Source of the DNA: Gavia stellata
Taxonomy: Eukaryota > Chordata > Aves > Gaviiformes > Gaviidae
Length of the DNA: 64,000 nt
Direction: 5' to 3'
Assembly: GCF_030936135.1 (NCBI RefSeq)
Contig: NC_082602.1
Coordinates: 26,601,965 to 26,665,964 of the forward strand
A model generated the notes under the pieces. The model had not been told where the DNA came from. It saw only the letters and a program-made list of their open reading frames with translations, and searched no databases. Position 1 is the stretch's first letter; every line of letters begins with the position of its first letter. The translations under genes and the position numbers were made by a program. Of this stretch, positions 48,350 through 60,380 are shown piece by piece.

Positions 48350-51300
48350 CAGTGGGGATGATGCTTAAATGCTTAAAAAGCCAGGTCAGCTCTATCTGAC
48401 ATCAGTGCAATGTGGGTGTTTAAAGCTCCCGTCCCAGGCAACATGGTTGTAGAGGATCTCAGCTTTCGGTTTTAAGTGAGTATTTCCTCTTAGGGTTGCA
48501 GGTGGTGGAAGCTTGAACATGTTCATCTAGTTCACTGCATAAATTTAAAAGGAAAAAAAAAAAAGGTTCAAATGCCGGATTCCTAACCTTTTCAGTTTTA
48601 ATTTCAACTGCTCGAGGTTTTCGGTGTTGTCAACTGTGTTCGGTGGTTTAAAACAACAAAACGCGGGACAGCCTCCTCAAAGCTGTAATTTCCTAGAAGC
48701 ATCTATCTTTAATGTGAAAGGGCTAGAACTACAGCTGGGAAGCTTCTAGCAAGGCGTGAAGGAAGTAAACACTTTCATGTGGCGCTTAAAATGAGAATGT
48801 GCAGTTCTTGGAGTCTGAAAGTGAAACTTGCGATAAACAAAAATGAAACCAGCTCTGATTGAAATCTATGAAAGTGTCCACGATCTGTGAAAGGACAGTG
48901 TTCCTTTAAAGGTTGTTGGAGTATTTCTTCAAGATAAATGGATGCAACAAACCAATTTGTTCCTCACATGAAGGTTAATAAAACCTCAGAGGTTCTGCAT
49001 CCGCTGGGGGTGAAGATGGGTCTGCTGTGGCTAATTAATCATGGTGATTTAAATATAATTCTCCTGATGCTGGCATTAACGAAGCAATAAATGTTGTGGA
49101 TTAGAACTCCCATTTTGGAGATCTTTATTGTGCCTGGGATAGCTCAGAGGCATCATTCCTCCTCCACTTATTATACTTTAAGTATTTGGATGTTTGCACT
49201 TAGCACATTTTTTTCTGCATTCAGCAAAACAGAATTTGTGGTGGGTGTCTTATGAAGAAATGTCCAGACTTCATTTATTTCCTGGCCTCAGTTGTCTGTT
49301 GTGAGGCAGGCTTACAGGAATTTATCCCCTGTCGTGCTGGCAGGGGCTGGCACTGGAGGTTCCAGTAACTCGCAGCAATCAAAGCCCGTTTCATCTTTAC
49401 CAATCTTACGTGCTTTTGTTAAATTGAAACCACCAAAGGCACGGCACTTGCTTAGATGGTGGATTTTTGCTTTTACATTCTGAAGGACTAACAGGTGTAG
49501 TGTTTACGAAGATTGGAGAAGGACCGGAGGCTTTGGGGTGGGTGTCAGTCCTGAGCTGCCCTCGTGATTCAGGGTTCCCCTGCGGTTCTGCCTGTCCTTG
49601 CTGTGGTCCCACCTTCTGTCCTTCTCTGTGGAAGGATCTAGTGATTTTTTTTTAGCATAAGATGAATTTTGGTTAGGAACTGGCAAATCAGGAATTGTAG
49701 TAAACCCTATGGCAAGATTTGGCATTCCAGCCTAATATTTTCAGTAGGAATTTTAACCTGCTACCACTTGAGTCTCATATGTGACAGAGATGCTCATCTT
49801 TGGTAGCTTTGTGTTTGCATTCTCATGAGCTATTGCTTATGGGCTTGGCTAACCAACACTAGTGATAGTCTGATATGTGAGTTTGAGTAAAAGCCAAGCG
49901 GTAACTCATAAATAGTGTGTATCAAATACATTTTTTCCTGCTAGCTGTTTCTAACATATTTAAGATATTGACAATCACTTCCATTCTGTTACTCTGGGTG
50001 CTTAAAGAATATGTATCGTGGATTGCGAGTTACTCAAAAGGCATATTTTTAATACATTTTTCTGAAGATTGTGTCACTTGCTTAACTCCATCTGCTTTGT
50101 TGTTATGGGTGCGGCTGGGTACTGAAAGCAAGGGACTGCTGCCTGCATGTAATGAGATTAGTGAAATAACTAGGTCAGGGTTTTTATTTTTTTATTAGTA
50201 TTAAGTAGATCCTTATTACCAAAGTCCCCTATGAGAGGCGTGAAATCAGAAGGTCTGGAGTGGTCGCAGGTTGAGCCTGAGTCCTGTTAAAACCAGTAGC
50301 ATCTTGCCCTCCGGCAGATACCAGCCTGGCAGTCTCCCTTCAGCCTGCTGCTGGGCTTTTCACTGTGTCCCACTGTTTGTATGCCTGTTATTCAGGTCCT
50401 TGCTCACCCCTGTCATTCCATTATTAATCCCCATCTCTTCCAGTTCAAATAGTAATTTGCTATGTAGTGCCTTTACAAATGCTGTACCGAAGTTTGGAGA
50501 GAATAGGAAATTAGAGTAGGTCTAAAAAACTGTCTCTCCTGGAAGAGAGGAATGGCATATAACCTGCTGCCAGTAAATGCAAGTCACATTGCAAAGTATT
50601 TTCCAGAGTGTCTGGTTATTACCAAGGTTAGGATGAATACTCTGGCAGGCTGAATGACACACAGAGGCCATATAAATGCAAGGTGCTTATATTTAGGGTA
50701 ATGGAGGCCGGATTTCTGTGGAAAGAGGAGACAGAGCAAAAAGCTAAAATGGTTATTAGATCTCCATGATATCAGCCACTGCTGGTTTTGGTTACCTGGT
50801 TAATGCCAGCTGAGGAGTCATCTTTTGTAGGTGGTTCACTGCCAACTATGCACTTTTGAGCGTGGGCTGTGGCGTTGGTTGCTGCAGTTGCACATATTAA
50901 TTTTCAGCTTGGAAAATGGCCACACTGGTCTGGAATTTGCTCATCTTCATCTTTCTCCTTTTTGACATAGCAACAGTGTTCCCAGGTTAACTGCGGACTT
51001 TTGAGAGTAGGAAAGTGTGAAGTGCCTTGATCCTTTTATTGTAATGATACTCCACTATCAATCAGTTCTCATTTCCCTCCATTTCCTACATTGGCTTCAG
51101 ACACAATAAATCCTAACAGATTTACGGGCATTAAACCCAACCACTTAGTACTGAAAACCTTTACAAAAGTAGGATAAGGAGGTCTGATTCCATCCTTTCT
51201 TGCAGTGAGGGGCAGTTCAGGCAACCTACAGACCTCCATGAATGCCTCCTGTCTTAATCATGCCCCAGATTTTGACCTTTAATTTGTCACGTAGACCTCT

Positions 51301-53870
51301 AGCAAAGGTCCAATGCCAAACTGGAAGGTAGAGAAAATAATTGGCTTTTTTCCCTGGCACTGATGTTAATGTGTGCTGTAGCTTCAGATGTGACAACATA
51401 TAGCACTGCTTTGAGTTCTGTTATATCTACCACTGCTGGATATTTTAATGATTATTTGTAAAACCACTTGACAGCAAAAGTATGCTACTGGCAGAGTTGC
51501 CAGCATGGTTGTGGCTTTATCACATGCTAAATATCAACAAGAAAATAAGTAAAAAAAAATAATCTTATTTTTATTCAAAGTTGCTTTATAAAGTTTATGA
51601 CAAGTGAAAACTAATCCAAAATGCCACATCTAAAATATGAAGACTCTCAGACTCTCCAAACACACCAAGATGAGGTCTTCCCAACTCAACTGGTTTCATG
51701 AGAAAGAGCCTGCACCAGATTTAACAAATGGCCTGTGTTGGACTGGATGGGGAGAGAACACAGACTCCAGGACTGCAGAGCCTTCTACTGAAAGTTCCTG
51801 GCTTTGGAGTGTGCGTCAGGGATCCAGTGAGTCCAGTTCCTCAGATCTGTGTCAGCTCTTAGGATGACGCCAAGGAGGCAGTGATGCACATGCAGCCTAG
51901 AGTACGTGCTGCTTTACAGGACAAAGCCAATCCCTTGAAATTAGCTGGAAATCTCCCAGGCTTTGCAGGTGGGAGATAACGGATGGCATGTTAGGGCTTC
52001 TTAGTTGCAAAACAGGAATATTCTGCTCTAATGGAGTTGAACACTCTTTGAGAGCAGACTTGTGTAGATGCTGCTTAGTAATCCTGTCTGGGGGCGTCTA
52101 CAGTTAGCTGAACAAAGGCTGGTGGGGAGGGATGTGCTTGCCTAGACAACAAGAAAACAAGACTGTCCTTCAGCAGGTAAGTCTGCACTGGAATGCGATA
52201 GCCACTGGCTATTGAGGAAGAAAAGTCCTTTCGGAAGGAAACCCTCCCCCTTCCTTGTTTTCTTAAGACTACCTAAAAAAACTCAACAAAACCTCTTTGT
52301 AGTAGTTTGGTAAAAACTTCATGCTGCTAAGAATGATTAAAAATGATCATTACAAGCACTACTTGAAATGGAAACTAGAGACAAAGGCAGGTCAATAAAA
52401 TGTGAGTGCTCCAACTTTGTTTCTATGAGATTTTTTTCCCCCCATGTATACTTTCTTACCTATAAAACTACTCCTTCAGTCCTGTCCCTTGTCCATGCTT
52501 GTTGGTGTGAAAGAGGAAATAGTGTGCTTTCATAGCACAAGTGCTTGTGATACTGGTTCCAGGAGACATTTAGGTTTTAGATAACTGTATTGCTGATATC
52601 TCTTAAGTAGTTACCATTTGGCAGCATATAACACAAAGAATGAATAGGAGAAGGAAGTAGAAATAACACAACACTGATGGTATGAAAAGCGCAGGTTGGG
52701 ATTTAATTAGAAATTGAAGCCTGATCGAAGTGCTTGGTGGTAGGCAGAAGATTCCTAACAAAAAATGTCACGGTCTCTGTCATGGTCTGTACTGATGGCA
52801 ATGCATAACCTCTTCCTTGGCTTGCAAAACAGTGCAAGAAACAGTACAATGGCTCAGCTTTTCACAGAAATGAATCTTGACTTAAATGGGGAGAGGAAAG
52901 GAGACTGAAACACGCAATCCAAAGGAGACACCTGTAACATGTCCCAAAACAATGCTGTCCTTGTGCTGGAATCTTTGTCTAGTAGACTTTTTCTGAAAGT
53001 TTGTTGCCTTTACGTTTTATCTCTTTCCCTGTGCCAGGTTGAGTAACCTAGCATTGGAGGTAGCCGTGCTCTGAGCAGGGGTCAGGCCATGTGACCTGCT
53101 GGGATTCTTTCCAAACTAAATTATTCCTTGATTCTGTGAAACTGTTTGGAAACAAGGGTGACAGTTCTGTGTCTGACACATGGCACTGAGTCTGATGGCG
53201 CCATGTTCCCAGAAAACCATCGGTGGCTGGGCTGGCAGAGGGCTGCAGAAAGGCTCCAAGAGGAGCTGCGTGGACTTTGAGGAGCATGGCTGGTGACCAG
53301 CACTGCAAGGACTTTGAAACCCTGGACTTTCTGAACTGTGGGAGCTGAAAGCTAACTGCGAGACTATTCAAAGGTACAAGCACTTACGCATTAGCAAGGA
53401 AAATGATTTCTCTTGGTCAGTGTGTAAAGAAGCTCTGGACAGTAAGATTTGAATTCTACTTTCGATCAGGCTGCTTGAGACTTGATCTCCAAAAGCAGGC
53501 AGGAACAACCTGCAGAATACCAACCTCGCTGCTGAGGATCTTCAGTTCAACATGTATACCCGTCCCCTCATAGACCTGTTTGCCAGCTGGGCTAGCAAGA
53601 AGCAACCCTGCGCATAAGCGTATGGTATTGTGGAAAGGTCATTTCAAATATAAGGTTGGCGAGAGGGAGTCAGGAAGTTCAAATAAAAGGATAATGTGAT
53701 GAAAGTCTCTGAAAACCGGGCTGCTGCAAGTTCTTAAGTAGGAAAAATATAGTGATGTTGAAGCTGTTATAGGTTGCTGCTGCCAAAAGACACCGATGTG
53801 TTCCTTATTGCTACTCTTTGAAACAGACAACACTGAAGGGAACAAATTTTTGGGGAGTCAACACAGGTGG

Positions 53871-54130
53871 TCAAGCACAGATCAGTGTTGTGATGCAGAG
53901 GAGTTCATGAAATGGCACTGTGGGACTCTGTTCTTTCACCAGCTCCACGTGATTCATTTGCTGGTTCAACAGGTCACATTGATCTTCATGTGTCACAACC
54001 ACAGACCTCAGCTGGTCACTTTCTGGCTTGTACATTATCAACAGGATTACAATTTTGCAATGGGCTCTTAATTTCTCAATTCTGTTGATGTGAGAGCCAA
54101 AATCTATGCTGTTCGTCAGTTGCATTAACT
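53871..54130 (-). other. Unidentified antisense ORF behind a splice-acceptor-like site
   Basis: On the minus strand a pyrimidine-rich run ends in CTTGCAG at 54131-54137, followed by an open frame of about 85 codons. It reads LMQLTNSIDFGSHINRIEKL at first, and ends in FHELLCITTLICA and TGA at 53871. The middle (SDQLRSVVVTHEDQCDLLNQ) looks helix- or coiled-coil-prone. I do not recognise the protein. It could be a terminal exon of an antisense transcript, a decayed retrocopy, or chance. No donor, promoter or canonical AATAAA was seen close downstream. Confidence 0.25.
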
Positions 54131-55138
54131 CTGCAAGGCCAAGAAAAATGAGGAGAAGTGTAAATAAACTAATAAGAACAGATAAGAGAATAGATGTGTC
54201 CTGTTTCTAGTTCTTTTGCTGACTAAAATTACAATTTTTGGCATGAAGAGTACGCCTGAAGCAGAAAATGCTGTGCTAGCTCAACAGTGTCTCCTAAAAG
54301 TTGCTATTAGCTGCTGCAATTAGAGATGGAAAACACCTCCTTACCCTATAGGAAAATGTTGTGTCTACTATTGGCATGTAGCATCTCAAGGCTCGAATAT
54401 AAAATGTTTGCTTTAGCTACCTGCAGTAAAGCTGTTTGACTGGTCTGTCCAGCAAAATGTTCTTCTCTTCCTGGAAACAGGAGGCAGGTACCCCTCCAGC
54501 TTGTTGACTCTGCAGATGAATTTTAAGGAGATGGCCCATTGGTGCTTTTTAGAGCCTTTTGTGGAAATCATGATACCTGTGGAAGGGAGGGGAAGTGATA
54601 TATCCTATGCTGAGTCGTGTTTGCTGAACTGTGCCCTCACACAATCAAAACACTTTCAAAAGCTGGTGTGACTTCTTAGGAGAAAAATGCAGCATGGGAT
54701 CTTTTCTGTTGAACCTTAGGTGGTAGGAGGTTTTTCTGCTGTTACAAGTTATATCGCTGCTGTAATATGGGTGCTCAGGTGAGGGACCCACAGACCCAGT
54801 GTTGGGGAGGTACAGCTCTGATTGGGGTGCTGGGTGGTGGGGGAGTGCTGGTGCTCCCCCGGATCCCCAAATAGACTGAGTCTTCTTAAGAACTTAGTGC
54901 AGGACTCTTCCGCATTGAAACTGCTGCCTTACATCACTTGTTCAGTGAGGTGGTCCACAATTTGAAATGGACTTTGTATTTTGTGCATATGGTGACTCCG
55001 TAGAGGCTTGTGGGAAGCGTGGCTGTGGTGCACTCACAAAAACTAGAGGAACAGTGCAGTTCAGCAAGTGTTGGGATCCACCTATGTACATTCCTATAGC
55101 CTGCTGGTTGGGTTTGCGGCTCTTCCTAGCTGGTTGGG

Positions 55139-55226
55139 TTTTGTTGGGCTTTTTTGTTTGCTTTGGTTTGGTTTGGGTTTTGTTTTGGGTGGGGTTTTTT
55201 TTGGTGGGTTGTTTTTTTTTTTTTTG
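55139..55226. repeat. T/G-rich low-complexity tract (GGTTT-type)
   Basis: Repeated GGTTT and GGGTTTT units end in an 11-13 nt T run. The lysine-rich frame on the opposite strand is a by-product of this composition and is not a gene. Confidence 0.8.
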
Positions 55227-56222
55227 AAAGGTGGTACTTATGGAATAGAATTCTTTCAACATTTCTTTCAGTATAAACCTCTGCACATTTTCTTTGCGTT
55301 ATCATAAACTTTAAGTGAAAGAAAGTGAGAATTTTAGACTTCCTTACAGGTTTCTTTGCAACATCAATGTTTTTTATTAAGATCTGTTTGTTTCTTAAGA
55401 AACCGTGTAGTGTATTCTAATTTCCACATTGCCCCAAAGCCTATTAGAGGATGTACAAACCACAGCCTTTAAAATGCTTCTGTTTTCCTGTGTTTTGTAC
55501 TTTTTACCACCCGTGTTTTCAGACTAGCAGGAAAACATGGACTTTTGTGAAGCGGTGCACCACGTGGGGGACTGAGACCTCACACCGTACTCCTTTTCCA
55601 TCTTAAGTGTCCTGAGGACCTGTGGGTGATACAGTACAGCTGATTTGGCTCTGCTCCTGGACTACTTCACTATTCCAGGAAGAAGTTTTACAGGAATGCT
55701 GATCTTATATAAAGCACATGGCTAATTATGAAGGAATCGTTTTAGATTGGAATCTTGCAGGAACATACTGTAGTTATCATTTAGATCTAAATGAATCCAA
55801 GCAGTCTTTTCTCAAATTATAATGTTCTGTTTATTAATGCATTTCCTTCACTTGGCATTCAGCCCCAGTAATGCAGCGATAGTGTGTGAAATGTGGAACA
55901 AATGACAACTCTTCTTTAAGAGAATGCCTGGCTCCCAAAACGTGGTAACTTTTAATGGAAAATGAAAAGAATTGCGAGAACGCAGTGCTGACTAGATACT
56001 AGAGCAATGTAACTTACGAATTTGGAGATACGGGGTTTTCTTTTGAACAGTCCTTTGTGTTTTTTGGTGATCCTTAGCTATATTTTAACTTCTTCATGTG
56101 TTTTAGAGTTTCCCAAGACCATAACTTGTGACTTTTCAAATACTTGCAGATCATTGAGTAAAAGACTACATTTACAGAAGATACTGACAAAGCATCTTAA
56201 AAGTGTGTCTGTTTAATTTTAG

Positions 56223-56471
<249 letters not shown>

Positions 56472-59400
56472 TGACCTGATATAGCAAGGGAAATAGGGTT
56501 GTTACAATGGGCATCACCTGCTTTTTGAAGAGTAATGGGTCGTCTTGCCATGTTCATCACTGGAGATTTGTGGTTTAGTCTTCTCACTGATTTGGGCCAT
56601 ACTGAGGGTGCTCAAAATAACATTGTATGCGAGTGAGGAAACCACGCTTGAGGGATAGATGCCGATATTCATAACACTAGATTTTGACACACTCAGAGAA
56701 TTCAGTATCTTTCATCTTATTGTCTTAGTTCTTTGCAAGAACAAAGTTTAAATCCAATTTATCTTTTTAAAGCTGTCCTTTCAAGGAGGGGGGCCAGGGC
56801 ATTTATTCTCTTCAGGACACGTTATGTTTGGAGCACAGCTCTTTGGGTGGAGAGTGTCTTGGGCAAATCTTGTGGGCCGATAGTGGCTGAATACCGTGGG
56901 CTGTGAGGAACATACATTGCGCATTGCAACCCCTCTTATCTCCTCTTTCCCAAAATCTGGGATTTAAAACTACCCATGTTTCTAGTGAGTGGTTGACTGA
57001 ATATACCTAGGTCCCTTTAGACGGCAGCAGGCAGGTCAAAGCAGGTCAGCAAAATTGATAAAGATACATGGAAAAATGGGAAGTTGAAAGGATAGGAAAG
57101 TAAGAAATGCTGAATTTTAACGGCAAAGTTTTAGAGTTGTGCCAGTCCGATAGTGCCTTCCTTACTTGAGGAGGAGCACAAAGGGTTGAACATTGATGCT
57201 GATATGCTGTTGTACTTCCAGGAGCCTAGGCTGAGAAGGCATCTATGCTCCCAGAATTTGGAAATGTGGAACTCTGAACATTGTACCCTCACATTAAAGA
57301 CTGGAGATATTTTCTTGCCACACCCAATGGTATCTTGTAGTTTTTATGCAACTGTGTTAACCACTTGATCCCTCTGCTGTGCCCACAGTTTCACTTTCTA
57401 AAAGTAGTGTGTGTGGAAATGTATTGTACATACAAAGAGTGTCCCTTAACCTGGATCTGAGGACAGGAATAGCTGACACTTTATCCTTTAGTCTAGAAAC
57501 ATGCTTTTACTTTTCAAATTAACCAGTGAAGCATGGAGGATGTGGTTGTAAATTAAACAGGACTCTAATAGACTCCTTCAAGACGCATCAGACTGTAGTG
57601 GCTGGCTGTGTCAATATTAATGGCAAGATTTGAATGTATTGCAGATCTTTTACGGCAGATTTATTTTCAGAAGTCTCTAACAGTTCAAGAAACGATTCAG
57701 GACCGGGTGGGCAGTTCCAGGGACCCTAGCAGGCTGAGAAACAGGCATGAACGCGTGGCTGCCTCAGACTGCCTGGTTCATATAGCAGTCGGCAACACAG
57801 ACAGGACAGATGGCTGGAATTTGTTCAGACTATATGGGGATGCATGGACGAAGCAGAGTGGGGAAGGTCAGACCCGGTTTTGGATTTGTGTGGGTGGGAA
57901 TGTAGAGGAAGAGGCATGTATGCAAGGGCTTACAGACTCTGTGGCAAGTAGGATCTAAATTGAGTAACAGCATGGAGTACAGCTGCACACTGGAGCTTGT
58001 TGCGTGGTCGCCATGTTTCTCCCATGGACATCTTGAAAGAGGCTTAACTGAATTTCATACAAACAATAACGGTCTGAACAATAGCCCCCTGCCATTTTAA
58101 TGGAGTGACTTTACTTTAACTGTCTTTGTGCTCTCAGTATGGCACAGACTTTTATACTTGGCAGTGCCTGGCTGCATCATAAAAGTTCTTAGAAGATAAA
58201 ACCAGATTTTGTTAGAAGGAAGCAGAATATTTCAGGCTTCTTTATAGGGCAAGCACACAGGTCACACTGAGATCATGGAATAATCATATTAGTGGCACAC
58301 ACTGCTGGATGGTTCCTTGGGAGGAACGGGTTTCTGTGTGGAGATTCACAATCCTTCTGTGTTGCAGAGAGCATCACATACCACACTCCACACTGAGATG
58401 AGGGGAATAATGCAAACATGAGACCTATTCTTCTAGGCTTTCTGCAAATTCAGGCGAACATCCAACATTGATTTAAAATTGGTTAGTGTTTTCAAAGCTT
58501 GCTTTACTATTATGAGTGTTAGAAAAAGGCTTCTGGGATTGGGAGGGGAGACACAGGAGAGGCATGTCCTTAAATTTAAAGAAAACTCATATTCTAGAGC
58601 TTGCGACCACAGCTGCAGAACTTACCTGCTGCTCCAGGAACTGTTGAATATCTTTGGTAGGTACATGTGGTGAGGCACTCTTAAGACCTTCAAGGTGAAT
58701 AGCAGTGATAGTATATGTAAATAGTCTAGAGCAGTGAATTGATGGTGTGGAGAGCAACAGCTTTACGTGCTTGGGAATAGATTAGCTGTTTAAAAGTTAG
58801 TAATAACTTTTGGTTAATGAACAGTTAAGTTAGCAGCACCTTTTAAGTATGACTTCACGATTATTCTATATTTTGATTTTAACCAGTGTATGCATGTACT
58901 GAAGTAGCTTTTGAGAAGTTTTTGCTCCTCTTGACCTTCTCAAGACCACCAGTGCTATTATGTGCCTGAAAAGAGACCTTCTTGCTAGTCCCATTGAATT
59001 AAATCCTTTACCACCACAGCTTCATGGGGAGCAGAAGCAGAGGAGGGTGGCATTTGAAATGGAAAAGAAAACTAGTCTGTCTTTGCTGGACATGCCTTCT
59101 GAAATGTGATCCTGTCTTGTGGCCACTTGGAGTTTTTCCTGTAAAAAGGATCTTTTTACCTGTTTAAGAATGAGGGAAGTTTGTCTTTGAAAATGGCTTA
59201 TTTCAACATTTCTAGACAGCAAGTAAAGTTACGGTAATTACAAACCAGTCCTTGAGGGTAGTGGAATAGGATGCAAAATCAAGGTATTATTTTGTTAACG
59301 GGTGGAGTGGGGGAATGGAGAACGTGATATGCCAAGCAGGTGGACAGCCTATGTTTAAAATTAGATAACAGCCTCGTTCAGATTCCCCACCCATCTCTTA

Positions 59401-59415
59401 TTAAAAAAAAAAAAA
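59401..59415. repeat. Poly(A) tract in WBP1L intron 2
   Basis: A short A run after TTATT. No attached element body is recognised. Confidence 0.6.
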
Positions 59416-59923
59416 TAGTGCCATGTTGCCAAATAATAAAACTATATCCGGATTTATATATATCGGTCTAATAGCTATATAAAGGTCTAATTAGTTCTTA
59501 GCTCAAGCTTGGTGGCTGGTAATATGGGGGGAAAAAAGTGCAGTATGTCTTCTAATTTTCTTGGAATAGAATCATAAAAAGTAAAAGGGAAGAAAGGGTT
59601 TTAGTGTTGCATTTCCTCACATAGGGAAAGGTGTTTGGATGGTGGTTGAGCTGGTTCAACATTTTAGCCTAACAATATCTTTGGGCTCCCCAGAGAGCTC
59701 ACAGTCCCCAAGGGAGAGATTGTGGTCTTGGGAGAATGGCAGCAGCCACTGGATTTTGCTTACTAACAGTTTTTATTCAGGTCTGTTATGTTGTGATTGT
59801 GATTTGCTGGAGTTTTCCAATGCTGGCCTTTGTCCAGCCCTGACAGGTGTCTTACTGCGTAAATGTTCCAAAATACCACTTTCCAAAATACAGGAGAGAA
59901 GGTAATCGAGGAATGCAGTTCTC

Positions 59924-60024
59924 GCATTTTGCAGGTTAAGAATTAAGGCTCAGACATTCTGGATTTTCCCAAGTTTAAGTGTATAATGTGGACTGAAAAC
60001 CAAATCTGTGTCTCCTGACATCCA
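59924..60024 (-). repeat. Degenerate MIR/CORE-SINE-like remnant
   Basis: On the + strand the order is GCATTTTGCAGGTTAAGAAT, AAGGCTCAGA, TTTTCCCAAG, AAGTGTATAATGTGGACTGA and AAATCTGTGTCTCCTGACA. This follows the reverse complement of the MIR consensus (CATTTTACAGATGAGGAAA, GAGGCTCAGAGA, TTGCCCAAGG, AAGTGG, and a final CTCCTGACTCC). It is heavily diverged, as expected for an element older than the bird lineage. Confidence 0.5.
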
Positions 60025-60362
60025 TCCTTGCCTATTGAGGACCACCATGAAATTAGGCAATTCCAGAGGCTCTAAACACAGGAAGCAAAGCTGTGGAAAG
60101 TAATTTGCATGGTGTGGTTGGAAGAATAGTATGCTGTGCTTCAGGAATCGTGGACATGGAAACAGGCAGCTGGTCACTGCGTGCAGAAGACCTCAGTTGT
60201 AGGATTTCAAAGTTAGAGGGCTTAGCTGGTCTTGGGTCACTTAGGCACCGTACAACAAACCAGCATTGGCGATGAGTGAGTATTCAGATGTTGGATGTGC
60301 CTATTTTGCTTCATTTTGGCTGCTTTAGCAGTGATACTGAGCCCCCCTGTTTCTGAAAGAAG

Positions 60363-60380
60363 AAAAAAAAAAAAAAAAAA
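60363..60380. repeat. Poly(A) tract, 18 nt
   Basis: A homopolymer in WBP1L intron 2. The sequence just upstream is not a recognisable retroelement. Confidence 0.85.

Larger units (their letters stand above)
9701..56222 (+). other. WBP1L: WBP1L intron 1 (46.5 kb), containing alternative exon 1b
   Basis: The intron runs from GTAGGG at 9701 to the TTTTAG acceptor at 56221-56222. The first 0.8 kb is GC-rich. From about 10.5 kb on it is AT-rich and holds homopolymer tracts, one clear CR1 fragment and a few degenerate ancient repeats. The only supported exon inside it is 1b at 46250. No nested gene, rRNA, tRNA or microRNA precursor was recognised. Confidence 0.85.

Noticed and set aside
53796-54071. 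91-codon + strand frame at 53796-54071
   Set aside because: It is complementary to the more protein-like minus-strand frame and has no motif of its own.
54942-55286. Lys/Gln/Pro-rich 114-codon minus-strand frame
   Set aside because: It is encoded by a T/G-rich low-complexity tract and is not a protein gene.
57608-57958. 116-codon + strand frame in WBP1L intron 2
   Set aside because: There is no splice-site support and no recognisable motif.
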